A DNA stretch of 64,000 bases from Nicotiana tabacum (Eukaryota; Streptophyta; Magnoliopsida; Solanales; Solanaceae): NCBI RefSeq assembly GCF_000715075.1, contig NC_134097.1, positions 69,721,190 through 69,785,189 on the forward strand, written 5' to 3'. Positions within the stretch are counted from its first letter, which is position 1. Each line of letters starts with the position of its first letter. A program made the translations under genes and the position numbers. Under the pieces are notes generated by a model that was not told the DNA's origin, made no database searches, and worked only from the letters and a program-made list of their open reading frames with translations. Shown one piece after another: positions 12,306-22,670 of this stretch.

Positions 12306-13130
12306 CTCTTTTGTATATTTCTACTGATGGATCATGGTTCTATTTGAGTTTTGTTTAATTTGTAAGCCTAAGAAAAAATTAAGCTCACTGATTATACTCA
12401 TTTTAAATTCACTCCCCATAAGTTTTGCAAATTCCTTAGTTTTTCAGTGGTTGCCCCAAAAATTATGTCATCAACATATATTTGTACTATAATAAGATCC
12501 TTACCTTTTTTCCCTCAAGAATTGAGTACTATCAATTTTACCTCTCTTGTAGCCATGTTCAAGGAGGAATTTGGATAGTCATTCATACCATGCTCTAGGA
12601 TCCTGCTTGAGTCCATAGAGAGCCTTGTCTAATTTGTATATATGTTTCGGACACTTCTTGCTCTCAAACCCTGAAGGTTGTTTGACAAACACTTCTTCCT
12701 TTAAGTAGCCATTTAGGAAAGCACTTTTGACATCTATCTGGTGAAGAGTAAATTCCATGTATGCTGCAAAGGCTATGAGGAGTCTTATTGCTTCCAATCT
12801 TGCAACTGGAGCAAAGGTCTCATCATAGTCTATGCCTTCCTCCTGGTTATAACCTTGAACCACCAACCTTGCCTTATTCCTTGTAACCGTTCCGTCTTCA
12901 TCAAGTTTGTTTCTAAAGACCCATTTAGTGCCAATTATTGATCTGTCCTTGGGTCTTGGAACTAGATGCCAAACTTGACTTCTTTCAAACTGATTGAGTT
13001 CATCTTGCATTGCATTCACCTAATCCGTATCCTACAAAGCCTCAGAAACATTTTTAGGTTCAATAAGAGATAAGAAAGTATCAAAAGCACACTGATTCTT
13101 TAAATGAGATCTAGTTTTAATTCCAGAGGT
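12306..13130 (-). pseudogene. Copia reverse transcriptase (broken)
   Basis: The frame 12579-13019 gives the N-terminal RT block (QVWHLVPRP, IIGTKWVFRNK, NKARLVVQGY, YDETFAPVARL, DVKSAFLNGYL, ALYGLKQDPRAWYE). The catalytic YVDD is readable further left at about 12460-12485, in a different frame, and a stop or shift near 12560-12579 separates them. The residue after LKQ is usually P-R-A-W with no Asp, so KQDPRAW is a minor variant. All RT motifs are recognisable, but the gene is not translatable as one product. Confidence 0.88.
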
Positions 13131-14174
13131 TGGATAAGTAATTATGTTCTCAATGGGATGAGAACTTTGATACTTTTTATGGTTTCACAACCAACTAGTT
13201 TCTGTTTGATGTTTCTCCCATGTTCTGCTGCTGAGGAACAGGCTCATGGACATGTTCCGTTTGGGGATTAGATTCATTTCTTCTTTGTCCAGTTCCCCCT
13301 ATCAGGTTGCCCTAGATAGAAGAACCTGTTCCATCACCTATTCCTTCTTCTAGCGTAGCTTCATTTAACTCTTTTACCAGCCCAACAGCTTCATTTTCAT
13401 GTTCCTACCTCTCAGAAAGAATGTTAGTTTCATCAAAAACTACATATACACTTTCTTCTACACATATAGTTCTTTTGTTGTACACTTTATAAGCTTTGCT
13501 ATGTGAAGAATATCCCAAGAATACTCTCTCATCACTTCTAGGATCAAACTTACCTAGGGAGTCCTTTCCTTTGTTGTGCATAAAGCACTTGCATCCAAAT
13601 GCCCTAATATGGGATATATTTAGTTTTCTCCCTTTAAGTAACTCATAGGAGTCTTCTCTATAAGAGGTCTAGTCATGCACCTATTAATGATGTAAAATAC
13701 AGTATTTATAGCTTCTGTCCAGAAGCTATGGGGCAGTTTACTAGAAAGTAGCATAGTCCTAGCCATATCTTCAAGAGTCCTATTCTTTCTTTCAACTACT
13801 CCATTTTGTTAATGAGTCCTAGGGGTAGAAAAATTATGATCTATATCATGCTCATGACAAAATTCAGCAAACTTAGTATTTTCAAAATCAGTTCCATGAT
13901 CAGACCTAATTGATGCAAGTTGATTACCTAGTTATTTCTGAGTTTTTCTAACAAAGGCAGTAAATATGTCAAATGCTTCATCCTTAGATGTTAAAAATAA
14001 TGTCCAAGTAAACCTAGAGTAATCATCAACAAGCACCATCACATATTTCTTACCACCTCTACTTAATGTTCTCATTGGACCACAGAGATCCATATGAACC
14101 AGTTCCATCGACCTGGTCGTGCTTGCCACTTTCTTGCTTTTAAAAGAGGATCTTACCTGCTTCCCCCTACACAA
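13131..14174 (-). pseudogene. Copia integrase (broken)
   Basis: The frame 13932-14174 starts after the zinc-binding region and carries the first catalytic Asp in VHMDLCGPM and the DDYSRFTWTLFL motif. Downstream (13131-13930) the remaining core and C-terminal region are readable only in pieces, including the segment reading as a search for a free D-F (GTDFENTKFAEF-like) near 13860-13920 and the region around 13490-13640 for the acidic partner. Integrase inserts the cDNA. Stops near 13806 and elsewhere disable it. Confidence 0.75.
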
Positions 14175-14713
14175 GCCTCACAAACTTTGTCTTCCGTAAA
14201 CTTGATGTTAGGAAGCCCTATAACCAGGTCCTTGGAGACTAATTTGTTGAGTTGACTTAGACTTACATGTTCAAGTTTTTTGTGCCAAAGAAGGGGATCA
14301 TTGTCCAGCGTACTTAGGCAAGTGAGTTCATTTTCTGAAAGAGTGGATAAATCTATAATGTATATATTATTTACTCTTTTTCCCTGCAAAAAAATCTTGT
14401 CAGTGGTATGATTTATCACAAAACATTTGGTAGAGGTGAATGCTACCAAGTTACCTCTGTCACATAGTTGTGATACACTGAATAGGCTATATTTCAAGCC
14501 ATCTATTAAGTAGACATTCTCAATGGAATGTGAGTCTATCTTACCTACCTTTCCATCCCCAATGATCTTACCTTTCTTACCATTTCCCAAGGAGACATTA
14601 CCTCCTTTGAGGTCCTCAAGTGAAAGGAACTGGTCCTTGCTTCCAGTCATATGCTTTGAGCAGCCACTATCCATGTACCATATTTGGCTGCTTCCCTTCA
14701 CTTTGAACTGCAA
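14153..14713 (-). CDS. Copia protease and gag-pre-integrase segment (open, partial)
   Basis: This 186-codon open stretch is part of the gag-pol frame. It contains WYMDSGCSKHMTG, the Copia aspartic protease active site (D-S-G). The gag-pre-integrase block follows, with PLLWHKKLEHVSLSQLNKL and CEACVGG giving the H-H-C-C zinc-binding residues of integrase. It overlaps the next integrase frame (13932-14174) by about 22 bases in another frame, so a frameshift separates them. Within the whole polyprotein this is the best preserved part of the Copia element. It is not a stand-alone gene. Confidence 0.8.
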   Translation of the reverse strand: MQFKVKGSSQIWYMDSGCSKHMTGSKDQFLSLEDLKGGNVSLGNGKKGKIIGDGKVGKIDSHSIENVYLIDGLKYSLFSVSQLCDRGNLVAFTSTKCFVINHTTDKIFLQGKRVNNIYIIDLSTLSENELTCLSTLDNDPLLWHKKLEHVSLSQLNKLVSKDLVIGLPNIKFTEDKVCEACVGGSR

Positions 14714-14869
14714 GAGAAAATTAGGGGTTAGTATTAGGAACCCAAACTAATTTGGTCCTTTTCTATAGGCAAAAAGGTGAATTAATTTTTTTTAGCCCAT
14801 CTTGGCAGCCTATTTTTCTCTTGAACAAAGGTTTTGTTCTTTTGAATGGCCTTTTATTTTGCATTACAT

Positions 14870-16553
14870 TCACTTTTAAAGTGATTAGTCTTACCACAGT
14901 GTATGCATATTTTGTTCTTAGGAAGTGTGATATACTTGCTTTTGGGATCCCACTTAGGTGGTGGGGTCCCATAGCCAAGTCCTCTCTTATTGCTACTGTG
15001 ATGTTCTTGTAGCCAGGATAGTGCATCAGAGGACTTATTCTATTTGCAAGTTCTGTCTAGTTCATACTTAACCTTGCTTAGATCTTCTTTTAGGACTCTT
15101 ATCTACTTATCCTTTTTGTACAACTCATCCTTTATTTTCCCTAAATTTTCTTCTAAGGTGAGGTGTATGTGATCAACTTTCTTTTTACCTGTTCTTAATT
15201 TAAGTTTTAAATTTTTAGATCTAAGCTCTAACAAAGTGGTGTCAAGTTCAAGAACCTGGTTCTTCAACTCAGTATTTTTACTATCACTTTCACTAGCCCT
15301 GAGTTACAAATTTTTGCACTTAGCTTTCAAGATTACACATTCCTTAGACAGTTGGTCCTTTTCATTATTTATGACCTCATACTCATCAATGAAATCTAGC
15401 AGTAACTCAGATAGCCTTTCTTTAGACAAAAATTTAATCTTGTCTTTGAGATAAATCACACTTATCTCTTGTTCATCATCTGATTCTCCAATGGCCATAA
15501 ATGATTGTACATCTCCATCTTCATCTTCTGAATCCTCATCTGAGCTTTCTCCCCAGGAAATAATCATAGCCTTCGTTGATCATTTGTTCTTTTTGGGATG
15601 AACCTATTCCTTCTTCATGTTCCTTCGTTCAGCCCTTTCCTTCTTCTATTCAATTTGCCATTGAGGACAATTTTTGATCATATGGTCAATCTTACCACAT
15701 TTGTAACAGCCCTCATTGGTCTATTTTTCAGGGACCCTTGGTTTGTTGTAAGTTGCACCTCTTGAAGAACCATTTCCTCTCATTAGATACTTCCTGAAGT
15801 CCCTCGTTATCATAGCCAGTACATCTTCCTCTAGATCTGCACCTTTAACGATTCTGAGAGCCAGACTTCTTTCTTTCTTGGGAGTATCCATCTTCATGGT
15901 CTGCCTTCTCAGTTCATAGGCAGTGAGATTTCCAATCAACTCGTCCAACTTGAGAGTGACAATGTTCTTCGATTCCTGAATAGCAATGATTTTGCTTTCC
16001 CAAGTATCTAGCAAAACCCTTGTCAAAATTTTCTCAACATTGTCTTCTTCAAGGATAATCCTTCCAAGAGACTTAAGTTCGTTTGTTAGTATTGTGAACC
16101 TTGTATACATCTCTTGGATGGTTTCTCCTTCCTTCATGGTGAAATTCTCATATTGAGAATACATGAGTGTTCCTCTTGATCTATTTACTTGAGGAGTTCC
16201 TTCATGAGCCACTTGTAAAGTGTCCCAAATTTCTTTAGCAGTACTGCAGCTTTGAATTCTACTGTACTCGTCTGGTCCAAGACCACACACAAGCCATTTC
16301 TTGGCCTTAGCATTCTTTCCCACTTCTTCAAGTCCTCACCAGTGCAGTCAACTCTAGTCTTTGGCACATCCACTGCTTCAGTATTCTTCTTTGTGGTAGC
16401 CAGGGAATCACCAATAACAATATCCCAGAGTTCATAGTCCTCTCCGATTATATGATCTCTCATCTTGTTTTTCCACCAGGAGTAGTACTGGCCATTAAAG
16501 TGCGGAGGCCTAGCAGTGGATTGTCCTTCCTAGTTTCCAGGTGGTGCACTCAT
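14870..16553 (-). pseudogene. Copia gag with two CCHC knuckles (broken)
   Basis: The start ATG is at 16551-16553, close to the primer site. A TAG at 16530-16532 lies seven codons later, where tryptophan is likely. The capsid part (15721-16463, two overlapping frames) has ELWDIV, AKEIWDTLQVAHEGT, YENFTMKEGETIQEMYTRF and NLTAYELR motifs. A first knuckle CYKCGKIDHMIKNC lies near 15665-15710 and a second, CIHCGKTNHFKSEC, near 14885-14925. Between them are an acidic WGESSDEDSEDEDGD segment and a long coiled coil. TAG near 15718-15720 (CAG expected), a TGA near 15580 and a TAA near 15303 interrupt it. Two knuckles and the acidic coiled-coil layout are Sirevirus-like. Confidence 0.82.
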
Positions 16554-16595
16554 CTTGATATGTTCCTAAGGTATTAACCTCTTAAAGGATAACCC

Positions 16596-16607
16596 GCTCT
16601 GATACCA
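16596..16607 (-). other. Copia primer binding site (initiator tRNA-Met type)
   Basis: The minus strand reads TGGTATCAGAGC two bases inside the 5' LTR. This is the common plant sequence complementary to the 3' end of initiator tRNA-Met. Confidence 0.9.
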
Positions 16608-16609
16608 AT

Positions 16610-17712
16610 TGATGTTCTATACTTCAATACCACACAAGAGGGATGGTGACTTGTGTGGTGCCCAATGTTTCGTTTAACCTGATTATAGAAGGACCTGGTT
16701 CTTCTATGTGTTCCAACTACTACTATTGCGAAATTATAAATACTGAAATTAAAGAACATAGAGATTTTACGTGGAAAACACCGGTCTCAAAAAGGTGAAA
16801 AAATCACTACCTACTTTCTAATAGGATTTTCCCAAACTCTCCACTAAAATCACTAAGCCAAAAATTGCATTTACAAAAACTCTTTTGTAAATCTAGGATT
16901 AACTCTAATCCCGTTGTAGCACACAACCTCAACTATGCGACAACTTCAAGTTAACTCTAACTTGAAAACTCTGAGTACCTAATACAATTGCTTCTAGATA
17001 AAGTTGAAAGGTATAGTATGAAAACATCTATTACAATTGAACTAGAATAAAAGATAGACAATTGGAACTGGTTCTTCTATCTGGTTCAAGTAGCTTCAGG
17101 ATTGCACGCTTGAATCACATATAAATTGCTTGCAAAATTGCCTTGCTATTTTGCTCTCAATTCACGTTTAACTTCTGCTTATGTGCATTACCTGTAAAAA
17201 AAGAATAACACTGATATTTATGGAGTTAGTAAATAGAGATTGACTAGAATACTTATGCTACTCGTCCTTAGCTTCAGGATTGCACGCTTGAATCACATAT
17301 AAATTGCTTGCAAAATTGCCTTGCTATTTTGCTCTCAATTCACGTTTAACTTCTGCTTATGTTCATTACCTGTAAAAAAGAACAACACTGATATTTATGG
17401 AGTTAGTAAATAGAGATTGACTAGAATACTAATGCTACTCTTCCTTGGTGGAAGAGTTCTGGTTAGTCTCATCCTCTAATTCTATCCATCTCTTAAACCG
17501 TGTTCTCTTTGTGTAAGGAGTCTTTCTCCTTATCCAATATGCAACATTTTCAATCAGGATCAGGAGATATCACTTCTGGTAAGTGAGGTTTATCTCCTTC
17601 ACGTGTATCTCACATGCTTGAGTTGACCATATCTGTGGTTCACTAGGATGGACCTGGTCCATGTATGAGTTCCTTTGTCAGTCTTCAAAACTCACCATTA
17701 CTTGGGGCAACA
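16610..17712 (-). repeat. Copia 5' LTR (1103 bp) with internal tandem duplication
   Basis: It aligns with 7442-8367 along its whole length, except for a direct tandem duplication of 178 bp (17092-17269 and 17270-17447, each starting AGCTTCAGG) that is single in the other LTR. Its outer end GGGGCAACA is followed by AGTAG, the partner of AGTGG at 7437-7441. Confidence 0.85.
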
Positions 17713-17717
17713 AGTAG

Positions 17718-18371
17718 TGCTACGTCGACCGTCCTGCGCCTCTCATAAGCCTCCCACCATCTGAAGGCAGCCCCAGTAAACTGAAAAGTAGTGAACGAGA
17801 CCCTGCTGGTCTCCACAATACCCGTTGTACGGAGAATCCTCTGAAACCTTCCTAAGAAGCATCCTCTGACTCTGTACCACTGAAAGATGGAGGCTGAAGT
17901 CTCCCAAACTTCTCCAATCTCCGATGCTCATCATCAGACATAATAGGAACCTCATGGGCCTGAGCAGCTGCAACCATCTGAGATAGTAATGCCCCCATGT
18001 CTGGAGTCCCTGCATCACCTACTCTCGTGTGCGGGCGGCGGGAGTCTGAGTACCTCCCCCGGCGTGAGAAGTGGCTGCTGTAGTCAGAACTGCGACCGCC
18101 TAAGCAAGAGTGGTGCACACAGTCAGAATCTGAGTTAAGGCCTTCTGAAGGCTTGGAATCATGATGGGAACAACTGGTGCCTGAGCTGGCCCCACTGGAT
18201 CAATTGTATTTGGTACCTGATCCTAAGCTAGAGCGGCTGGTGGGTCTGCAGGCATACAAGCTGTGCCTCTTCCCCTATCGCGGCCTCTATCGCGACCTCA
18301 GACTCTCGCGGCCCTAACAGGTGGTACTTGTAGTCGTCTATCCTTCCTAGTAGTACGTTTCCTCACCATCT
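17718..18371 (-). pseudogene. G1 gag, N-terminal part (broken)
   Basis: The ATG at about 18369-18371 begins MVRKRTTR, and the N-terminal region is Arg- and Pro-rich as in Tekay gags. A readable piece at 17852-18118 has DMGALLSQMVAAAQAHEVP and RRLEKFGRLQPPSFSGTES. It continues in another frame at 17743-17850 with a TGAAFRWWEAYERRR-type block. At least two TAG codons and one frameshift are present. It joins the gag C-terminal half at 7441 once the Copia element is removed. Confidence 0.8.
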
Positions 18372-18482
18372 ATGAAAGAATAGAATAACATAAGTTTAGT
18401 TACCAGAATCAATAGATTCGCATGACAAGAATTCAAGAATGTGAAGTTTTCCTAGGGGACTCGTGAGACCTATGTAACCTAG

Positions 18483-18494
18483 GCTCTGATACCA
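18483..18494 (-). other. G1 primer binding site
   Basis: The minus strand reads TGGTATCAGAGC, the initiator tRNA-Met type site, three bases from the LTR end at 18498. This confirms that the right-hand LTR is the 5' LTR of G1. Confidence 0.9.
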
Positions 18495-18497
18495 ACT

Positions 18498-19267
18498 TAT
18501 CATGACCCAAATCCTAACCTGTCATGATGATGCCTATCGTGGTTTAGGCAAGTCGACATTTCCAAAATACTCCCAACATTTAACAGAAAATGAATCAAGT
18601 AATTTTAAATAAGCAAAGTTTTCATAAAAATGGGTAAAACCCCAAACACAAGTGCGGAAAATAGCTCCCAATATCGGAGTGTCACTGAGCTCATGAGAAT
18701 CTATACATCACCAGTCTAGAAGAGAAATGCCTATGAAAGTCTGAATCAAAATACAAATAAATAAAAGATAAGGAAGGAGGAACAAGGACTGCGAACGCCG
18801 GCCAGCTACCTCGTAGTCTCCCAAGGTCAACCGTGCACTATATTAATGCCCACCGTGTCCGGCAACACCTGGATCTGCACATGAAGTGCAAGGTGTAGCA
18901 TGAGTACAACTAACTCAGCAAGTAACAATAATAAATAAGGAACTAAAAGATAGTGACGAACTACACAGTTATAATTCATTTTCAATAGTTTCAACAAGAA
19001 AGTAGACATGCTTTCAAATCTGGCAATTTAAATCAATTCAGAGTATTCATGCCAAGTTCAAGTAAAAATCGGATATAATATCATCTAGAAGTTTCAAAAT
19101 AGTGACATATAGCAGCTAAGTGCAACAACAATGAAAGTAGATACAGCCTCTCAGGGCAACAATCACTCAGTCTTTCTCAATAGCTCATCACTCGGCTCTT
19201 AGCCCTCAACACTCACACTCGATAGTTACCTGCGATCGGGGTGTGTACAGACTCCGGAGGGGCTCCT
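18498..19267 (-). repeat. G1 5' LTR, first part, interrupted by the LARD element
   Basis: It starts TATCATGACC, matching TGTCACGACC at 412 with two transitions, and follows the left LTR for about 770 bases to the GGAGGGG segment (left copy near 1180). The LARD LTR begins at 19268. The remainder resumes at about 50006. Confidence 0.85.
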
Positions 19268-21029
19268 TGTTACGCCCCATAGTATTACGTCGATGTTATG
19301 CTCTATAGTAATATATTACGATGATGTTACCCTCTGCAGTAATATATTACGATTGATGTTACGTCCTGCAGTATTAAGTTACGACAGTGTTGTACCCAGC
19401 AGTATTACATTACGGTGATGTTACACTTTGCAGTAATAAGTTACGACAATGTTGCACCCTATAGTATTACATTACGGTGAAGTTACACTTCACAGTAATA
19501 AGTACAACGATGTTGCACCCTGCAGTATTTTACATTGAATTTGTTGTAAGATAATTAACGTTAGTCCAAGGAAAAGATTATTTGGGGATTATAAGAATTA
19601 TGCTATTTCACAAGTGATTAGTAAATTCATGAAGGTGAAAGGGGGAGCAAGTCAAAGAAAACGAATTTTGTCGAAGTTTGGCATTTTGGGATAAAATGCG
19701 GCCCGAGCTAAAATACTCGGTATTTATAGACTAGTACCATGCAAGGTACCATATGACCACGGTAGTATGAGGTATAAAGTATATTAAAAATAAGTAGAAT
19801 TTTAAGTAATTTGGGAATATTTTTTTTAATTATGCGGGTAATTAATTAATTACCGGGTAACAGAACATTACCCAATTAACTAATAAGTGGATAAAAATTA
19901 ATTATCCCACCCCAACCCCACGTTGCAGCCTGCCATGATACAAGGAATGACTAACTAGGTGTCATAAAGATACCATTTCCAAGACTTGACTCATCAAGTC
20001 TTTCTCTTAAAGACTAAACAAAACTATACCAATTTCATTTGAAATCTTTCAAGAATGTGAGTTAATGCTCCAAAATCTTTAAAGTCATTTTTTAAGTCTT
20101 TCAAAATAGATTTTTGCAAAATCATCTTCAATCTTTCAAAACCAAGAACATGAGTTAATGCTCCAAAATTTTTAAAGTCATTTTTTCAAAGTCTTTCAAA
20201 ACAGAACTTTGCACAATCATCTTCAATCTTTCAAATTTCAAGAACGCGAGCATTCTGAGTATGGCCGAGCGCCTATGAGCGAGCCTACTATGGCAGAGCA
20301 GTTATATATATACCGAGCCTATTGTGGCCGAGCACTTATGAGCGAGCCCAGTTGGTCGAGATATAGAACCTAGTATGGCCGAGTGCCTATGAGCGAGCCT
20401 ACTACGGCAGAGCAATTATATATATATACCGAGCCTTATAGGGCCAGACAACTATTTTACTTACTATATTAAGAGAGTTGAGTTAGTATCAACAGGTAAA
20501 CATATCTTCAGATTATCTTTGACTTCCAGCTACTTGCAGTTATTATATTATTAGTTTAGTTTCAGCTTTTAGTATATTGCCTTACATACTCAGTACATTA
20601 TTTCGTACTAACATCCCTTTTCTGGGGGTGCTGCATTTCATGTGTGCAGGTCAGACAGACAGATGGGTCAGCCTTCTTAATAAGTGTTGCCCAAGTTCAG
20701 CTTGATCGGTAAGCTCTATGCCTTTCGGAGTTTCCGGATCTAGAATCTTATGTACATCTTGTATATATATGTATATATGTTATGAGTAGGTCGGGGAGCT
20801 GTTCCGATCATAGTATATCCATCAGTAGAGGCTTGTAGATATATATCGTGTACGTGAAAGATTGTACGGCCTTGTCGGCCTATGTTTTGAATTTATAAAT
20901 AATCATGTTGGCCTATTAGGCCCGTATGTCACGTGTATAGGATGATGTAATAAGAAAGATACCTTATGTTGGTACTCGGTTGAGTAAGGTACCGGGTGCC
21001 GTCACGGCCCATCGATTTGGGTCGTGACA
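19268..21029 (+). repeat. LARD 5' LTR (1762 bp)
   Basis: It begins TGTTACGCCCC and ends GGGTCGTGACA. The first 280 bases are a degenerate tandem series of about 45-bp units with GTTAC and CAGTATTA(C/A) words. A second minisatellite of CGAGCC-containing units (about 20245-20450) has words such as ATGGCCGAGCGCCTATGAGCGAGCC. Compared with the 3' LTR it lacks about 430 bp after 20260 and carries about 120 bp near 20535-20660 that the other lacks. Confidence 0.85.
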
Positions 21030-22670
21030 AAAGTGATATCAGAGCAATTCTATCCTAGAGAATCTACAAGCCGTGTCTAGTAGAGTCTTGTTTATGGGTG
21101 TGTCACGCACCACACTTATAAGCAGGAGGCTACAGGGCATTTTGGATTGTCACTCTTTCTTCTTACTCTAGATCGTGCGGTAGAGTTCACTTATAAGAAT
21201 TCAAATTTTGAATTCATTTTATTCGTAATAAAACGATACCTACATCCGGAATGAAGGTTGGAAAGAGAGATAGTTGTGGACGATCTGATTCAGAGGAATT
21301 GGATTTTTGTATGATGCTTACGATAAGTAAATGTGAGGTCTTTAGCAGATCATGGGTGTACTGAAAGATGTAAGCTTCCTAATAAGAAGCCTTAAGGCAA
21401 GAATGTCTATCCATCTTTATGGAGAAAGACAATTAGAGATTAAGAAGATAAATACAATTTTCAACAAGCAAAAGAAGCAAGATGAAGAAGGGTACGAGGC
21501 GCCTAGTTAATGAAGGTTAACAACGTTTATAATTGAGGCAGAGGAACATAAGCTTTTTGAGTTATATTCAATAGTAACAGAGGTATATACAATTGGTCGC
21601 ACTCATTCCAGATATGCCCTATGGGGGTTAATAGAAGTAGTATAAGAAGATATGATGGATGAATTATTTATGTCAGGTGACATATTCTAAGGATATTGCA
21701 AATGTGCTAATAGATCTCCTTGTGAGATACCCTGATGGTACACTTTAAAATAGTGCAGCCAGATATGAGTACTACAAAGACATGCACTATAAGCCTTGAA
21801 ATGATACATATTACCTTAGTGTGGCTCACGTCCCTAGTAAAGTGAGAACGTTAAGCAACTTGAAGAGCCACTGGATGGAGAAAAGGGAAGCTAAAGGCAA
21901 AAGAATGTCTTGTTCGAGTTTTCAGAATAAAGTGATTGACAAAAATGTTAGCAAGAAAATAAGAAGAGAGTTAATGAAGCATTATGAGTAAGATGTGATA
22001 CATGGATGACAATGGTAGATAAAAAAAATGACAATATTACAGAGTTTATAGTCAAGTGAAGGGAAATACAAGAGGTGACAAGCCTTGAGACAACAAAAGA
22101 GTATAGGCCATAAAGTCATATCGTCACTTTGAGAAATAATTTCGTGACTCTAACACAACTACTAGAAGGAAAAGTTAGACCCCTTAATAATAGAAATTAG
22201 TGTGGATTGGTGAACAAGATAAACTAAATATGAATTAGGAACTGAGTGATTTGTTAATGGTTGGCATCACGAAAATTTCAGATTGCATTCCGGCAATAAT
22301 AGAATGGATGGCAGAAGAATAACCTTTAAAGGTCATTCTGGAAGACGCTTCCCTAAAGCAAGCAATGTGAGCAAAGTTAAGATTAAGCGATTGTATGTGC
22401 TAGTTACACTAAATGTCACCATTGCGAGTGAGGAAATTTTGTTATCCTTGGTATGGAAGGACTATCGCAAGGCGAGTAAGGATAATCGATTATGTGAAAG
22501 GATGCCAAAGATGAAAAGGTAAAACATCTATAAGTAGGTCGTCATATCTCCAACTCTTAGTACAACCCTAAAGGGGGGAATATGGAATGGTGTGGTATTA
22601 AGTCAGAATTAAGTGGATCTAGTAACTATGGAATGATAAAGGAAGAATGTGATAATAATGAGAAAGGGAT
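21030..22670 (+). other. LARD interior, left part, no coding signal
   Basis: The interior begins with a tRNA-Met-like primer site TGATATCAGAGC at 21034-21045. The rest is A- and G-rich, with frequent stops on both strands. The longest open stretch (79 codons at 22283-22522) has no recognisable domain. It ends in GGGAT (22666-22670), the target duplication of the Ogre insertion. Confidence 0.7.

Larger units (their letters stand above)
7442..17712 (-). mobile_element. Copia element, Sirevirus-like, inserted in the G1 gag gene
   Basis: This 10.3-kb minus-strand Ty1/Copia element has related LTRs at 7442-8367 and 16610-17712, an initiator-tRNA-Met type primer site at 16596-16607, and the order gag, protease, integrase, RT, RNase H, then an extra reading frame before the 3' LTR. 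The flanks are AGTGG (7437-7441) and AGTAG (17713-17717), a target duplication with one difference. Features pointing to the Sirevirus lineage are two CCHC knuckles, a long gag with an acidic ED/SSDED region, an envelope-like extra frame after pol, and two polypurine-like tracts near the 3' LTR. The lineage call is inference from these traits. Confidence 0.85.

Noticed and set aside
16574..16759. 61-codon frame across the Copia primer site and LTR edge
   Set aside because: It crosses the LTR boundary and has no recognisable domain. It is not the gag start, which is at 16553.
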